64,000 bases of DNA, from positions 1 through 64,000 of the forward strand of contig CP065007.1 of NCBI GenBank assembly GCA_016699715.1, read 5' to 3'. This DNA is from Candidatus Competibacteraceae bacterium (GTDB lineage: Bacteria > Pseudomonadota > Gammaproteobacteria > Competibacterales > Competibacteraceae). Made by a program: the position numbers and the translations under genes. Of the stretch, positions 19,727-28,985 are shown piece by piece; the stretch's first letter is position 1; every line of letters starts with the position of its first letter. Below the pieces are notes generated by a model. It saw only the letters and a program-made list of their open reading frames with translations, made no database searches and was not told where the DNA came from.

Positions 19727-20818
19727 TTAGGGCTTCTTGCGCAACCGCTCGAAAGCCAGTTTGATGCTGGCCGCCATCCGCTCGATGGCGCGGGCCAGGG
19801 CGCCGATTTCATCGCGGCGTTCGGTGCCGACGATTTTCCGGTCGAAGTTGCCGCGGCTGATGTTTTCGGCGACGGCCGTCAGTTCCGAAATCGGGCTCGC
19901 CAGTTGCCGCGACAGCAAATAGGCCACGACGATCACCAACACCAGCGCGCCCGCGATCAGGAACAATGCCCGTTGCCGCGCCTCCAGCAATGGCGCGAAG
20001 GCGTCGTCGTAGTCCTGCTGGATGATCAGCGTCCAGCCCAGATTGATTTTCTGGGTATAGGCGACCACACTCTGGCCCGCTTCCTGGTAGATGATCGGGG
20101 CTTGGGCCGATTCCGGCGATTTTAGCGCCGGATGCGCGCTCAGATCCTGCAAGGCTTCGGCGACCTGCTCCGGCCTGCCGTGGGCGATCGCCTTGTTGTT
20201 TTGGTCGACCAAAATCGCGAATCCAGTCGTGCCGATCCTGGTGCGGGTCACTACTTGGGAAACATCCGTCAACTGCATGGCCATGGCCAAGGCTCCCACG
20301 GTCGAACCAGCGGCGGTCCGAATCGGGCTAGCCAGAATCAAGGCCGGCTTCTGGGAGGTTTTCCCGATCACCACTTGCTGACCGATCGGCTGGCCCGCCG
20401 ATACCTGCTTGAAATAATCGCGATCACCGTAGTACTGCAACGGATTATTGTCGCTGCGCCCGACGTTTTGGCCGTCACGCCCAACGGTAAAAACCAGATA
20501 GGCCCACTCGTAGGTATCCTGAATGGCTTTCAGAACCGGTTTCTGCCGCGTTGCATCCATGGAAACGAGTTCGGGTAACGCGGCGTTTTCGCGCAGGGCA
20601 CGCAGGTTCATGTCCGTCCATCCGTTCACCCTGCCGACCAGGTCGTTGGCGGTCAGCTTCAAGCTCAAATTGGTATTTTCGCGCCAGTCCCGTTCGAGCT
20701 GGTGCCCACTGACATAAAGCAAACCGCCGAGCGGAATCAGTGCCACCACAATCATCGTCAGTAGAATCTTGTGAAAGATTTTCAGCGAGAACCCGGATTT
20801 ATCTTCCGTCATAACCAT
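19727..20818 (-). CDS. Cache-HAMP membrane receptor lacking an output domain
   Basis: The 363-residue protein has an N-terminal membrane segment (residues 14-32) and a double-Cache-type periplasmic domain (about 40-280; motifs YYGDRDYFKQVSAG, ILASPIRT, VVAYTQKINLGWTLI). A second membrane segment (286-308) is followed by a HAMP domain that ends near the C-terminus (LARAIERMAASIK). No methyl-accepting, kinase or cyclase domain follows, so the receptor would need a partner for output. The IS4 element at 20838-22157 has inserted 11-20 bases upstream of its start and cuts off its original promoter. Confidence 0.82.
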   Translation of the reverse strand: MVMTEDKSGFSLKIFHKILLTMIVVALIPLGGLLYVSGHQLERDWRENTNLSLKLTANDLVGRVNGWTDMNLRALRENAALPELVSMDATRQKPVLKAIQDTYEWAYLVFTVGRDGQNVGRSDNNPLQYYGDRDYFKQVSAGQPIGQQVVIGKTSQKPALILASPIRTAAGSTVGALAMAMQLTDVSQVVTRTRIGTTGFAILVDQNNKAIAHGRPEQVAEALQDLSAHPALKSPESAQAPIIYQEAGQSVVAYTQKINLGWTLIIQQDYDDAFAPLLEARQRALFLIAGALVLVIVVAYLLSRQLASPISELTAVAENISRGNFDRKIVGTERRDEIGALARAIERMAASIKLAFERLRKKP

Positions 20819-20828
20819 GACTCATTTC

Positions 20829-20837
20829 TTCTCAATT
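20829..20837. repeat. target-site duplication, left
   Basis: TTCTCAATT directly flanks the IS4-family element on the left and is repeated exactly at 22158-22166. A 9-bp duplication fits this IS family. Confidence 0.8.
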
Positions 20838-22157
20838 CATTGTACAGGACAAAATCATCTAACCAAATGAATTTACGTTAAAATTCTGCCGGGTGGCGTA
20901 TTGGTTAGAGGTAGAAAACAGCGATTTTGAGGGCTCGATCCCAACCGTTTAAAGAGCGACTCCAGTGCCTGATGAAAAGCGTATTGCCGGGCGGATTCTT
21001 GGTGATGAAATAAACAACTTCTCAAATAATCTAATCCATAGCGAAAAAGACTTTGGGTGGGACGGCCATGTTTTTTGATCTTGATCGGTTTAATTTCATG
21101 GCGCCATTCACCAATAATATGCGCCCAACTAAATGCAATAGCGAGAAAAGCCATCCATTTTTCAAGTCGCTGGGGGTCAGTTATATGGGTGGATTCCAGA
21201 TCGAATCCCCGAGTTTTTAAGCAAATGAAAAGCGTTTCGATCGGCCAGCGTTCCTTATAATTTTCCAACGCGGTTTCCGGTTGTTCTTGCGTTGCGAGAA
21301 TAACGAATTCACCGTTGGCCATTTTCAGACCAATCACATAAAGAGAGTGCCCCCACACGGTTCGTTGGCCCGATAAAACCAGAGCGCTGCCACGGGGTAG
21401 GCCTCGAAAAAGATTTTCGGCGGAGACGGGGACCCCTCGGGAGTTAGAGATTTGCGTATTCTTTTTGATGCGTATTACGAATTTAATTTGATTTTCAATA
21501 AGATAACCAAACCATTGAATCCCAATAAACTCGCGATCCGCAAACAAGCAGGCGATCATTTGCGGGCCGAAAATCGTAAGGAATCGATTCATTAATGCTA
21601 TTCTTTCTTGGGTATTTGAGTTGCCTTTTTTATCTAAAGCAACCCATAGTATAGGAAAAGCAGATCCGCGATAGACGACTCCTAAAACAAGGTAATTGAT
21701 ATTGACATCACCATATTTCCAATTGGTTCTATCGAGTGTCAATTTGAACTGAAGCACAGGAATGAGACTGGCAATGAACCGGGCGACTTGATTCAGATCT
21801 AGAGAAAATTGACAAAAAAGTCGTTGAAGGCGTTTGTAATGAGAGGCCGGTTGCGCACGCCCAGGAAAGGTGACAGCAATCTTTGCGAGATTGACCGTTC
21901 CCATCTGGATGATTCCGATAATTAAATAGACGATGCAAGAGATACGCGCTCGGTTCCAGTGAAAATGATGATGAAGCATTTCTGCAAAGTGCCGGGTATT
22001 AAAAAAGGGGAATTCACGGAATTAACCTCGCCTGTTTTAGAATTAATGTTATCAATCAATTAGTTATGATAACAGCAACCTCGCGATCCTACTACCCTCA
22101 AAATAGCTGTTATTTTTTATCTTAATTTTCAGCAAGTTATTTTTGTCCTGTACAATA
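20838..22157 (-). mobile_element. IS4-family insertion sequence, complete
   Basis: The 1,320-bp element encodes one transposase. Its ends carry a 16-bp perfect inverted repeat (ATTGTACAGGACAAAA at 20839-20854 and its complement at 22141-22156). It is flanked by the exact 9-bp direct repeat TTCTCAATT. Its base composition is clearly more AT-rich than its neighbours. The intact ends, duplication and reading frame indicate a recent, probably functional, insertion. Confidence 0.9.
20873..21979 (-). CDS. IS4-family transposase
   Basis: The 368-residue enzyme holds a complete DDE triad: D83 (TLDRTNW), D148 (LFADREFIG) and E248 within the IS4 signature Y-(2)-R-(3)-E (YKERWPIE, residues 241-248). 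The C-terminal part is basic (IKPIKIKKHGRPTQ). It cuts and joins the ends of the surrounding element. Start and stop lie inside the inverted repeats, and there is no frameshift. Confidence 0.93.
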   Translation of the reverse strand: MLHHHFHWNRARISCIVYLIIGIIQMGTVNLAKIAVTFPGRAQPASHYKRLQRLFCQFSLDLNQVARFIASLIPVLQFKLTLDRTNWKYGDVNINYLVLGVVYRGSAFPILWVALDKKGNSNTQERIALMNRFLTIFGPQMIACLFADREFIGIQWFGYLIENQIKFVIRIKKNTQISNSRGVPVSAENLFRGLPRGSALVLSGQRTVWGHSLYVIGLKMANGEFVILATQEQPETALENYKERWPIETLFICLKTRGFDLESTHITDPQRLEKWMAFLAIAFSWAHIIGEWRHEIKPIKIKKHGRPTQSLFRYGLDYLRSCLFHHQESARQYAFHQALESLFKRLGSSPQNRCFLPLTNTPPGRILT

Positions 22158-22166
22158 TTCTCAATT
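22158..22166. repeat. target-site duplication, right
   Basis: TTCTCAATT matches 20829-20837 exactly and marks the right edge of the IS4-family element. Confidence 0.8.
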
Positions 22167-22654
22167 AGTTAACCACCCTGAATTTTAAAGTAAACTCGTA
22201 TTCGTCGTTGAAATCAAATTATTTCTAGATATCTCACCAACGCGCCAATCGAAACGGATCGTGTCGCTGCTTACACACGGCGCCGCCGCCAACATTCGAT
22301 CGCTTGTTTCTTTGTTATCCTTTATATTCAGTAAGTTGTGTCATATTTTTACAGTGCATTAGATTTATATTTAGTAAAATCATAAGGTTAATGTTATGAT
22401 TGCACTGACATGTAAAAAATTCGAACGTTTTTGGCCCATCGAAGTGCCGGAAAGCAGTAAACTTGCGAGAACCCCTTCAATAGCGGGGGTTTTCGACGAT
22501 TGGCGCTGCGTTTAACGGGCTAACTAATTGCTTGTTAAGTATAAAAAGATTGTTGGTAATCGGGTGCGCCGCCCGTTGTCTTAGCGGATTGCCGATTGCC
22601 CACAGCCTGGATTGAACTAATATAAGCACATCAACGATTCCTCCGGTGGTTGCA
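22167..22654. other. 488-bp AT-rich intergenic region
   Basis: No coding frame here has a domain or ribosome site. Before the IS inserted, this region probably held the promoter of the Cache-HAMP gene. It may also contain the promoter of the FHA/sigma54 gene that starts at 22655. The one clear structure is the hairpin at 22470-22494. Confidence 0.5.
22470..22494 (+). terminator. terminator-like hairpin
   Basis: AACCCC pairs with GGGGTT around a 10-base loop and is followed by TTTC. It could end a short transcript or leader arising in this intergenic region; no gene precedes it on the plus strand. Confidence 0.45.
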
Positions 22655-24037
22655 ATGTCCTCATCCCTTCCGTCCAGCAATGGCACCGAGATCATCGTCG
22701 CCTCCGCCCAGTCTCGGCTGCGGGTCAAGTTTGAGGCGATCGAACTGCGTGTAATCGCCGGCCCGGACGCCGGCCTGGAAACCAGTCTCGGCCTGCCGAC
22801 GGTATGCATGGGTTCCGCGCTGGACAACGATATCGTGCTGAGCGACCGCGCGGTTTCTCGTCGGCACGCGGAAATCCGCATGACGCCGAACGGGTTGATG
22901 TTGCGCGACCTCAATTCCACCAACGGCACGTTCATCAACGACGTACGCATCACCGAAGCCTACATCCCCCCGAACGCCGAATGCCGGCTTGGTTACTCCC
23001 GGCTGTTGATCCGCCAGCACACCGAGGAACGCAAGGTGGCGGTATCGCGCCAGGACCGATTGGGCGAACTGGTGGGCGCAAGCGAGCGGATGCGGGAGCT
23101 GTACGGCATGATCCAAGCCGTGGCCGCCACGCCGACCACCGTGCATTTGCACGGCGAGTCGGGTTCTGGCAAGGAATTGGTGGCCCGTACCCTGCATGCC
23201 CTGTCGGGCCGCACCGGGCCACTGGTGGTATTCGACGCCTCGGTGACCGAACCCGAGATGGTGCGCAACGACCTGTTCGGTCATATCAAGGGCGCATTCA
23301 CCGGCGCCACCGGTTCGCGCGAGGGCGCGTTCCGCCAGGCCCACACCGGTACCTTGTTCATCGACGAAATCGGCGAGCTGCCACTGGATTTGCAGCCGCG
23401 GCTGCTTCGAGTGCTGGAAAGCCGCGAGGTCACGCCGATCGGGTCCGATAAATCCGCCCGGGTGGATGTGCGCGTCATCACCGCTACCCACCGTGACCTG
23501 ACGGCCATGGTCCGTACCGGCGCCTTCCGCGCCGATCTGTTCTATCGCCTGTCGGTGGTGCCGATCGAGCTACCCGCGCTGCGGGAGGTCCGCGAGGACA
23601 TTCCGCAGATCACCCGCCATCTGTGCAAGCAGTTGCAGTTGAACTGCCAGCTTTCGGCGACGGCCATGGCGGCGCTACAGGACTACTCATGGCCGGGCAA
23701 TGTGCGGGAACTGCGCAATGTGCTGGAGCGGGCGGCGGTGATGTGCGGCGAGCGGGAGATCGGCCCGGCGGATCTGCGGTTGCCGCGCGAGACAACGGCG
23801 CAAGCGGCGCCCGTCGCCCCCGACCCCTTTCCAGTCCGGGCCGAGCCGATCTCCGCCCCGCCGCAGCCGAGTGCGGCCGATGCTCGCGCCCACCTCAAGG
23901 AAATGGAACGGCAGATGATTCTGGACGCCATGGGACGCAACAAAAACAACAAGGCGGCGGTCGCCCGCGAGTTGAACATTCCGCTGTCCACGCTGAAGCG
24001 TCGCCTCAAGGATTACCAGTTCGACGACGACGAATGA
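22655..24037 (+). CDS. FHA-domain sigma54-dependent transcription activator
   Basis: The ATG at 22655 gives 460 residues. An FHA domain (about 35-125; GSALDNDIVLSDRAVSRRHAEI and LNSTNGTFIN) reads phosphothreonine. The AAA+ domain has Walker A GESGSGKE, the sigma54-contact loop GAFTGA, Walker B GTLFIDEIGEL and the arginine-containing FRADLFYRLSV. A Fis-type helix-turn-helix (NKAAVARELNIPLSTLKRRL) ends the protein. The FHA domain suggests control by a Ser/Thr kinase; one is encoded at 49432-50847, but a link is only a guess. Target genes are not evident. Confidence 0.93.
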   Translation: MSSSLPSSNGTEIIVASAQSRLRVKFEAIELRVIAGPDAGLETSLGLPTVCMGSALDNDIVLSDRAVSRRHAEIRMTPNGLMLRDLNSTNGTFINDVRITEAYIPPNAECRLGYSRLLIRQHTEERKVAVSRQDRLGELVGASERMRELYGMIQAVAATPTTVHLHGESGSGKELVARTLHALSGRTGPLVVFDASVTEPEMVRNDLFGHIKGAFTGATGSREGAFRQAHTGTLFIDEIGELPLDLQPRLLRVLESREVTPIGSDKSARVDVRVITATHRDLTAMVRTGAFRADLFYRLSVVPIELPALREVREDIPQITRHLCKQLQLNCQLSATAMAALQDYSWPGNVRELRNVLERAAVMCGEREIGPADLRLPRETTAQAAPVAPDPFPVRAEPISAPPQPSAADARAHLKEMERQMILDAMGRNKNNKAAVARELNIPLSTLKRRLKDYQFDDDE

Positions 24038-24091
24038 TCCTTGCGCCGGTAGGTCAGGAAAAACCGCGTCGGCGGAACACGGGCGGTTCTT

Positions 24092-25678
24092 CTACATCCC
24101 CCACACCGTAACCGTTCGTCCCCATGCGGCGATTTCCCGGCGGAACAACCGCTCCTCCCACGGCTTGCCGGACACACGGTCGAAAATCACCAGATACCCC
24201 TGTTCCGCCTTGCGGCGATCGAGGTAGGCGCAGGTCTGCGCCAAGCCGGTTGCCAGCGTCCGTTCGAGGTCGCCGTGCAGCATGCGGGCCTCGATCACCG
24301 TCCGCTGGCAGCCGCCCGCATGCGGCCAGAGCAGCAGCATATCGGTGCACCAGCGTCCCAGCCCACACTCCTGCTCGATCTGGCCGTCGATATCGACCAC
24401 CCGCCGCAGAAAGGCCTGCAGCATTATCAGAGGACCGGCCCTCTGGTAGCGAATCTCTGCGATCCAGTTTTCGGAGTACTCCCGAAAAAACGCCTGGAAA
24501 GCGTCCAGCAGGGTGGGCACATCCAAACAACCGTCGGGCCGGAGATAGGTTTCCAGCCTGTGGCTCATCCCGGACTGAAGCGGCCAGCACAACCAGCGAA
24601 AGATCAGTTCCTGATAAAAGGGACTGGCGATCTCGATGCCGCCATCCGGATTTTGCTGGATCAATCCCAGGTCCCGCGCGCTGGCAAGATCGTCGGTGCG
24701 AAAGCTCATGGCCAGATCCGCGCCGGTTAGCAGCGGCTCGAGCACCCGCCGGATTTCGTCGCGCCAGAGCTTGTCAGCCAGGTGGTCGAAATGCGGTTTT
24801 CTCCGCCCCTGCAACAGATTCTTTTTGGCGGCTTCCACCTGTTCCATCGTGATCGCGCACTGTCGGTCCCGGCCCGATTTGGTGGCGAAGCACATCTCGT
24901 AGCCCAGCGCATTGACCAGCCACGGCTGCCCACGGGTCAGTTCCCAAACCCGCGCCAGCGCGTCCGCGGCGAAATCCTGGCCGGTGTCTTCGGTGTGCTG
25001 GCGGTACAGCGCGGTGACCTCATCCGACGATAAATTGTCCAGTCGCAACGATTCCGCCTTAAAATTGAACACGCTCCCGCCGGTGATGAAACCCTTCTCC
25101 CGGTCGGAATGGATGCGGTAATGACGCACATCCCTAACCCCGCACAGAATCACGCTTTGCGGAAACAGGCGCGGACGCTTGGCGTGTCCGGTCCGTAACT
25201 GCCTCAGAATCGAGATTAGCGTATTGCCCTTCAATGCATCGATCTCATCGACCAACAGCACCAGCGGCAGGGGGCTGTGCGCCGCCCAGCGGCCGAGCAT
25301 CTCTCCCAGAACCCGCTCCTCGCCGTAATGCCTCAGCAGCTCCATGGCTATCGATTCGGGATAGCCGTCCCGCAGGTAATCCCGCGCACTGGCGACGATC
25401 TCGTCCATCAGGGTGCGGATGTTGCGGCGGACATCCTCGGGCGCAATGTGGGCAATTTCCGCGTTGACGTACACGCAGCGATACTTGCCCTGCCGGTTCA
25501 GATATTCCATCAATGCCAGCAGGCAGGAAGTCTTGCCGCTCTGCCGGGGCGCGTGTAGCACGAAATACTTTTCCTGCTCGATCAGCGCCAGAATTTCCGT
25601 TAAATCAAAACGGGACAGTGGTGGCAACGCGTAATGTTTGGCCAGTCTGATCGGACCTGCTGTGTTGAAAAAGCGCAT
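24092..25678 (-). CDS. AAA-like ATPase with C-terminal PD-(D/E)xK-like domain
   Basis: The protein begins MRFFNTAGPIRLAKHYALPP, the entry of a family of STAND-like AAA ATPases, with Walker A at residues 43-51 (APRQSGKTS) and Walker B LVLLVDEIDAL near 142. The last 110 residues resemble PD-(D/E)xK nucleases: ECGLGRWCTDMLLLWP and VIEARMLHG, where the usual ExK is E-A-R, so activity is uncertain. Related genes are found as repeated orphan or defence-associated loci in many bacteria. It is transcribed alone, convergent with the FHA activator gene. Confidence 0.8.
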   Translation of the reverse strand: MRFFNTAGPIRLAKHYALPPLSRFDLTEILALIEQEKYFVLHAPRQSGKTSCLLALMEYLNRQGKYRCVYVNAEIAHIAPEDVRRNIRTLMDEIVASARDYLRDGYPESIAMELLRHYGEERVLGEMLGRWAAHSPLPLVLLVDEIDALKGNTLISILRQLRTGHAKRPRLFPQSVILCGVRDVRHYRIHSDREKGFITGGSVFNFKAESLRLDNLSSDEVTALYRQHTEDTGQDFAADALARVWELTRGQPWLVNALGYEMCFATKSGRDRQCAITMEQVEAAKKNLLQGRRKPHFDHLADKLWRDEIRRVLEPLLTGADLAMSFRTDDLASARDLGLIQQNPDGGIEIASPFYQELIFRWLCWPLQSGMSHRLETYLRPDGCLDVPTLLDAFQAFFREYSENWIAEIRYQRAGPLIMLQAFLRRVVDIDGQIEQECGLGRWCTDMLLLWPHAGGCQRTVIEARMLHGDLERTLATGLAQTCAYLDRRKAEQGYLVIFDRVSGKPWEERLFRREIAAWGRTVTVWGM

Positions 25679-25699
25679 AGTATAGAAGTCCCGTGTTAT

Positions 25700-25715
25700 G
25701 TCTCTTCTAAGAGAC
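25700..25715. promoter_or_regulatory. perfect inverted repeat upstream of the AAA ATPase gene
   Basis: GTCTCTT and AAGAGAC are separated by two bases, 22 bp upstream of the ATPase start, in an AT-rich region likely to hold its promoter. It could be an operator or a leader hairpin. Confidence 0.35.
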
Positions 25716-25869
25716 TGTATGAAAACTAACTTATTGATTATATAAGACTAACTTCTGGTGATATTCGGCAAAAATCGCGCGTAAACGGACTTCCACGCAT
25801 AACCCGTTGATTTACGGTCTGGTGTTTTTATACGGCTTCTAAAAGAGCGTTGCGCATATCCTAACGGCT

Positions 25870-26961
25870 TCACTTCCTGTTTGGCGTGGCTGATTTACTC
25901 CCCTGTTCCGCCAGCGCCCAGGCGACATGCTCCCGCACCAGCGCCGACGGATGCATCATCCGGCCCCGCAAGGCGGCCACCGCCGCCGCCGAATGTGGCG
26001 CGTTACCCAAAGCCACGGCGATGTTGCGCAGCCAGCGTTCGTGGCCGATCCGGCGGATGGCGCTGCCCTCGGTGCGGCGCAGGAATTCCGCCTCGTCCCA
26101 GCCGAACAGTGCGATCAACCCCGGCGCGTCCAGCCCATGCCGGGTGCGAAAGTCCGGTTCGACGCTCGGTTGGGCGAAGCGATTCCACGGGCAGACCCAC
26201 TGGCAGTCGTCGCAACCGTAAATACGGTTGCCGATGGCGCGGCGAAATTCCAGCGGAATCGGTCCATGCAGTTCGATGGTGTGGTAGGAAATACAGCGAC
26301 GGGCGTCCACCCGGTACGGCGCGACGATGGCCTGGGTCGGACAAATAGCCAGGCAGGCGGTGCAACGGCCACAGTGCGCGCGGGCCGGTCGATCCACCGG
26401 CAGCGGCAAATCCACGTAAATCTCGCCGAGAAAAAACCACGAACCGGCGCGGCGGTCCAGCAGGTTACTGTGTTTGCCGATCCAGCCCAGCCCAGCCTTC
26501 TCCGCCAGCGCTTTCTCCAGCACCGGAGCGCTGTCGCTAAACACCCGATAACCGAACGGGCCGATGGCGGCGGCGATGCGTTCGGCCAGCCGTTGCAGGC
26601 GCTGTCGCAAGACCTTGTGATAATCCCGGCCCAGGGCGTAGCGCGACACATAGCCGAGTTCGGGCTGGTTTAACACCTGCTGGGGCGCGGCGGCGGCCGG
26701 CGGTAGATAATCCATCCGCGCCGCGATCACCCGCACCGTGCCCGGCACCAATTCCGCTGGTCGGCCGCGCTTGAGCCCGTGCCGGGCCATATACTCCATC
26801 TCGCCGTGAAAGCCTTCGGCCAGCCAGTCGAGCAGCCGCGCCTCGGGCGCGCCCAGCTCGATACCGGTGATGCCGATCTGCTGGAAACCGAGTTCGCGCC
26901 CCCACGCCTTGATGGCGGTGGCCAGTTCGGCAAGTTGGGCATCGTCTGGGGCAACGGTCAT
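25870..26961 (-). CDS. queG: epoxyqueuosine reductase
   Basis: QueG performs the last step of queuosine synthesis, reducing epoxyqueuosine in tRNA with cobalamin and two [4Fe-4S] clusters. Both cluster motifs are present, CGRCTACLAICP (about residue 197) and CDDCQWVCPWN (about 250). The substrate-site stretch is ALAEKAGLGWIGKHSNLL. A C-terminal HEAT-like tail (SALVREHVAWALAEQG) is also normal. The gene is divergent from nnr with a 71-bp gap, a common arrangement. Confidence 0.95.
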   Translation of the reverse strand: MTVAPDDAQLAELATAIKAWGRELGFQQIGITGIELGAPEARLLDWLAEGFHGEMEYMARHGLKRGRPAELVPGTVRVIAARMDYLPPAAAAPQQVLNQPELGYVSRYALGRDYHKVLRQRLQRLAERIAAAIGPFGYRVFSDSAPVLEKALAEKAGLGWIGKHSNLLDRRAGSWFFLGEIYVDLPLPVDRPARAHCGRCTACLAICPTQAIVAPYRVDARRCISYHTIELHGPIPLEFRRAIGNRIYGCDDCQWVCPWNRFAQPSVEPDFRTRHGLDAPGLIALFGWDEAEFLRRTEGSAIRRIGHERWLRNIAVALGNAPHSAAAVAALRGRMMHPSALVREHVAWALAEQGSKSATPNRK

Positions 26962-27032
26962 GGCGGCGACTAGAATTGAAAGGAGAAGCTTGGCTTATTG
27001 TGCCTCCAATCGAGGCGGCGAAGGAGTTTCCC

Positions 27033-28517
27033 ATGCGTGAACTGCCCGTCGAACTGTATCGCGCCGCGCAGGTGCGAGAACTGGATCGCATCGCCATCGC
27101 GGAGCGCGGCATTCCCGGTTATACCCTGATGGGTCGGGCCGGTGAAGCGGCATTCCAACTGTTGGGCCAGCGCTGGCCGAAAGCACGGCGGATTGTGGTG
27201 GTCTGCGGTGGCGGCAACAACGGCGGCGATGGCTACGTGGTGGCACGGTTGGCCCGTCAGGCCGGGATCGACGCCCGCGTGCTGACGGTTGCCGACCCGG
27301 CCACCCTGCGCGGCGACGCGCAAACCGCCTGGCGGGATGCCCGCGCCGCCGAGATCGTGATCGTGCCGTTCAATACCGCCGAATTGCATGATGTCGATCT
27401 TATCGTCGATGCCATTCTCGGCACCGGCCTGGAACGGGCGGTCAGCGGCCTCTGGCGGGAAGCCATTGAGGCGATGAACGCCAACCCCGCCGATATCCTG
27501 GCGCTTGATATTCCTTCCGGCCTGCACGCCGACACCGGCGCGATCCTGGGCGCGGCGGTCCACGCGACGGCCACTCTGACCTTCATCGGCCTCAAGCAGG
27601 GTCTGTTCACTGGACAGGGACCGGCCTGTTGCGGCGATATCGGCTTCGCGGATCTCGCCGTGCCACCGGATATCTACCCGGCACTGCACCCCGCCTGTTG
27701 GCGCTATGGCGGCGAGGATTTGCCGGCGCTGCTGCCACGCCGCTCGCGCAGCGCTCACAAGGGACACTTCGGTCATGTGCTGGTGGTCGGCGGCGAGCTG
27801 GGGATGGCGGGCGCGGCGCGGATGGCGGCCGAAGCCGCCGCCCGCTGCGGCGCGGGGCTGACCAGCATCGCCACCCGGGCCGCCCACGCCGGTTTGCAGG
27901 CGGCGGCCCGGCCGGAACTGATGTTTCACGGCGTCGAAACGCCGGCCGAATTGGTTCCGCTGCTGGACCGGGCGACGGTGGTTGCCATCGGGCCGGGACT
28001 GGGTCGCGCCGTCTGGGGCCGGACCCTGCTGCACGCCGTCCTCGCCAGCGACAAACCGCTGGTGGTGGACGCCGACGCGCTGAACCTGCTGGCCGCCGAG
28101 CCGGTTTTTCGCGACCACTGGGTTTTGACGCCGCATCCCGGCGAAGCCGCCCGGTTGCTGAAGATGACCCCGGCCGAGGTCGAAGCCGACCGCTTCACCG
28201 CCGTCGAGGAACTGGCGTTGCGCTTCGGTGGCGTGACGGTGCTCAAGGGAGCCGGTTCGCTGATCGCCAGCAAGGCGGATGGGCTGGTGGCGCTCTGCGC
28301 GGCGGGCAATCCGGGCATGGCCAGCGGTGGCATGGGCGACGTATTGACCGGGGTGATCGCCGCGCTGCTGGCGCAGGGACTGTCGCCGTTCGCGGCGGCC
28401 AGGGCCGGCGTCTATCTGCACGGGCGGGCCGGCGATCTGGCGGCGCGAGCGGGCGGCGAGCGGGGCCTGTTGGCGACCGATCTGCTACCCTGTTTGCGGC
28501 AACTGGTGAATGCCTAA
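27033..28517 (+). CDS. nnr: bifunctional NAD(P)H-hydrate epimerase/dehydratase
   Basis: The ATG at 27033 follows AAGGAG. The N-terminal YjeF_N domain (about 1-215; VVVCGGGNNGGDGYVVARL, LDIPSGLHADTG) epimerises damaged NAD(P)H hydrates. The C-terminal ribokinase-like domain (GHVLVVGGELGMAGAARMAA, AIGPGLGR, NPGMASGGMGDVLTGVIAAL) dehydrates the S form with ATP or ADP. The fusion has the normal length of about 494 residues. It lies 3 bp before tsaE, the usual operon partner. Confidence 0.95.
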   Translation: MRELPVELYRAAQVRELDRIAIAERGIPGYTLMGRAGEAAFQLLGQRWPKARRIVVVCGGGNNGGDGYVVARLARQAGIDARVLTVADPATLRGDAQTAWRDARAAEIVIVPFNTAELHDVDLIVDAILGTGLERAVSGLWREAIEAMNANPADILALDIPSGLHADTGAILGAAVHATATLTFIGLKQGLFTGQGPACCGDIGFADLAVPPDIYPALHPACWRYGGEDLPALLPRRSRSAHKGHFGHVLVVGGELGMAGAARMAAEAAARCGAGLTSIATRAAHAGLQAAARPELMFHGVETPAELVPLLDRATVVAIGPGLGRAVWGRTLLHAVLASDKPLVVDADALNLLAAEPVFRDHWVLTPHPGEAARLLKMTPAEVEADRFTAVEELALRFGGVTVLKGAGSLIASKADGLVALCAAGNPGMASGGMGDVLTGVIAALLAQGLSPFAAARAGVYLHGRAGDLAARAGGERGLLATDLLPCLRQLVNA

Positions 28518-28520
28518 ACC

Positions 28521-28985
28521 ATGTTCGAACACTATCTCGATTCCGCCGCCGCCACCGAAGCGCTGGGGGCGCGGCTGGCCGGCGGGCTGACGCCCGGCTG
28601 CGTTCTCACCCTAAGTGGCGACCTGGGCGCCGGCAAGACCACGCTGGTGCGGGGTCTGCTGCGCGCCCTCGGCCATCGTGGTACGGTGAAAAGCCCCACC
28701 TTCACACTGGTGGAACCTTATCAGTTGGCTGGCTGGCGGCTGTTTCACTGGGATCTGTACCGGCTGGCCGATCCCGAGGAGTTGGAGTATCTGGGCTTGC
28801 GCGATCAGATCGACGGCGAGGCGGTGCTGCTGGTCGAGTGGCCGGAACACGGCCCCGGCGAACTGCCGCCGGCCGACCTGGAAATCGCTCTCACTTACGC
28901 CGGCGAAGGCCGCGCCTGCCGCTTGGAACCCCGCTCCCCGCCCGGCCAGGCCCTGCTGGCGGGTTTAGTCAACATCAGCTTATGA
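28521..28985 (+). CDS. tsaE: tRNA threonylcarbamoyladenosine synthesis ATPase TsaE
   Basis: TsaE supports the TsaD-TsaB complex that makes t6A on ANN-decoding tRNAs. The 154-residue protein has Walker A GDLGAGKTTL (33-42), the switch-like KSPTFTLVEPY and Walker B-type HWDLYRLADP followed by LLVEWPEHG. The start is 3 bp after nnr, so they are co-translated. The usual next genes (amiB, mutL) are absent; the convergent Uma2 gene overlaps the end by six bases. Confidence 0.95.
   Translation: MFEHYLDSAAATEALGARLAGGLTPGCVLTLSGDLGAGKTTLVRGLLRALGHRGTVKSPTFTLVEPYQLAGWRLFHWDLYRLADPEELEYLGLRDQIDGEAVLLVEWPEHGPGELPPADLEIALTYAGEGRACRLEPRSPPGQALLAGLVNISL

Noticed and set aside
22500..22540. GTTRRRY-like motif and a TGGC stretch suggesting an attC site or a sigma54 promoter
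   Set aside because: The partner half of an attC site is missing, and the spacing to a GC dinucleotide does not fit a sigma54 promoter.
26970..28421. 483-codon open frame on the minus strand
   Set aside because: It lies opposite nnr, has no domain, and has the composition of a mirror frame.
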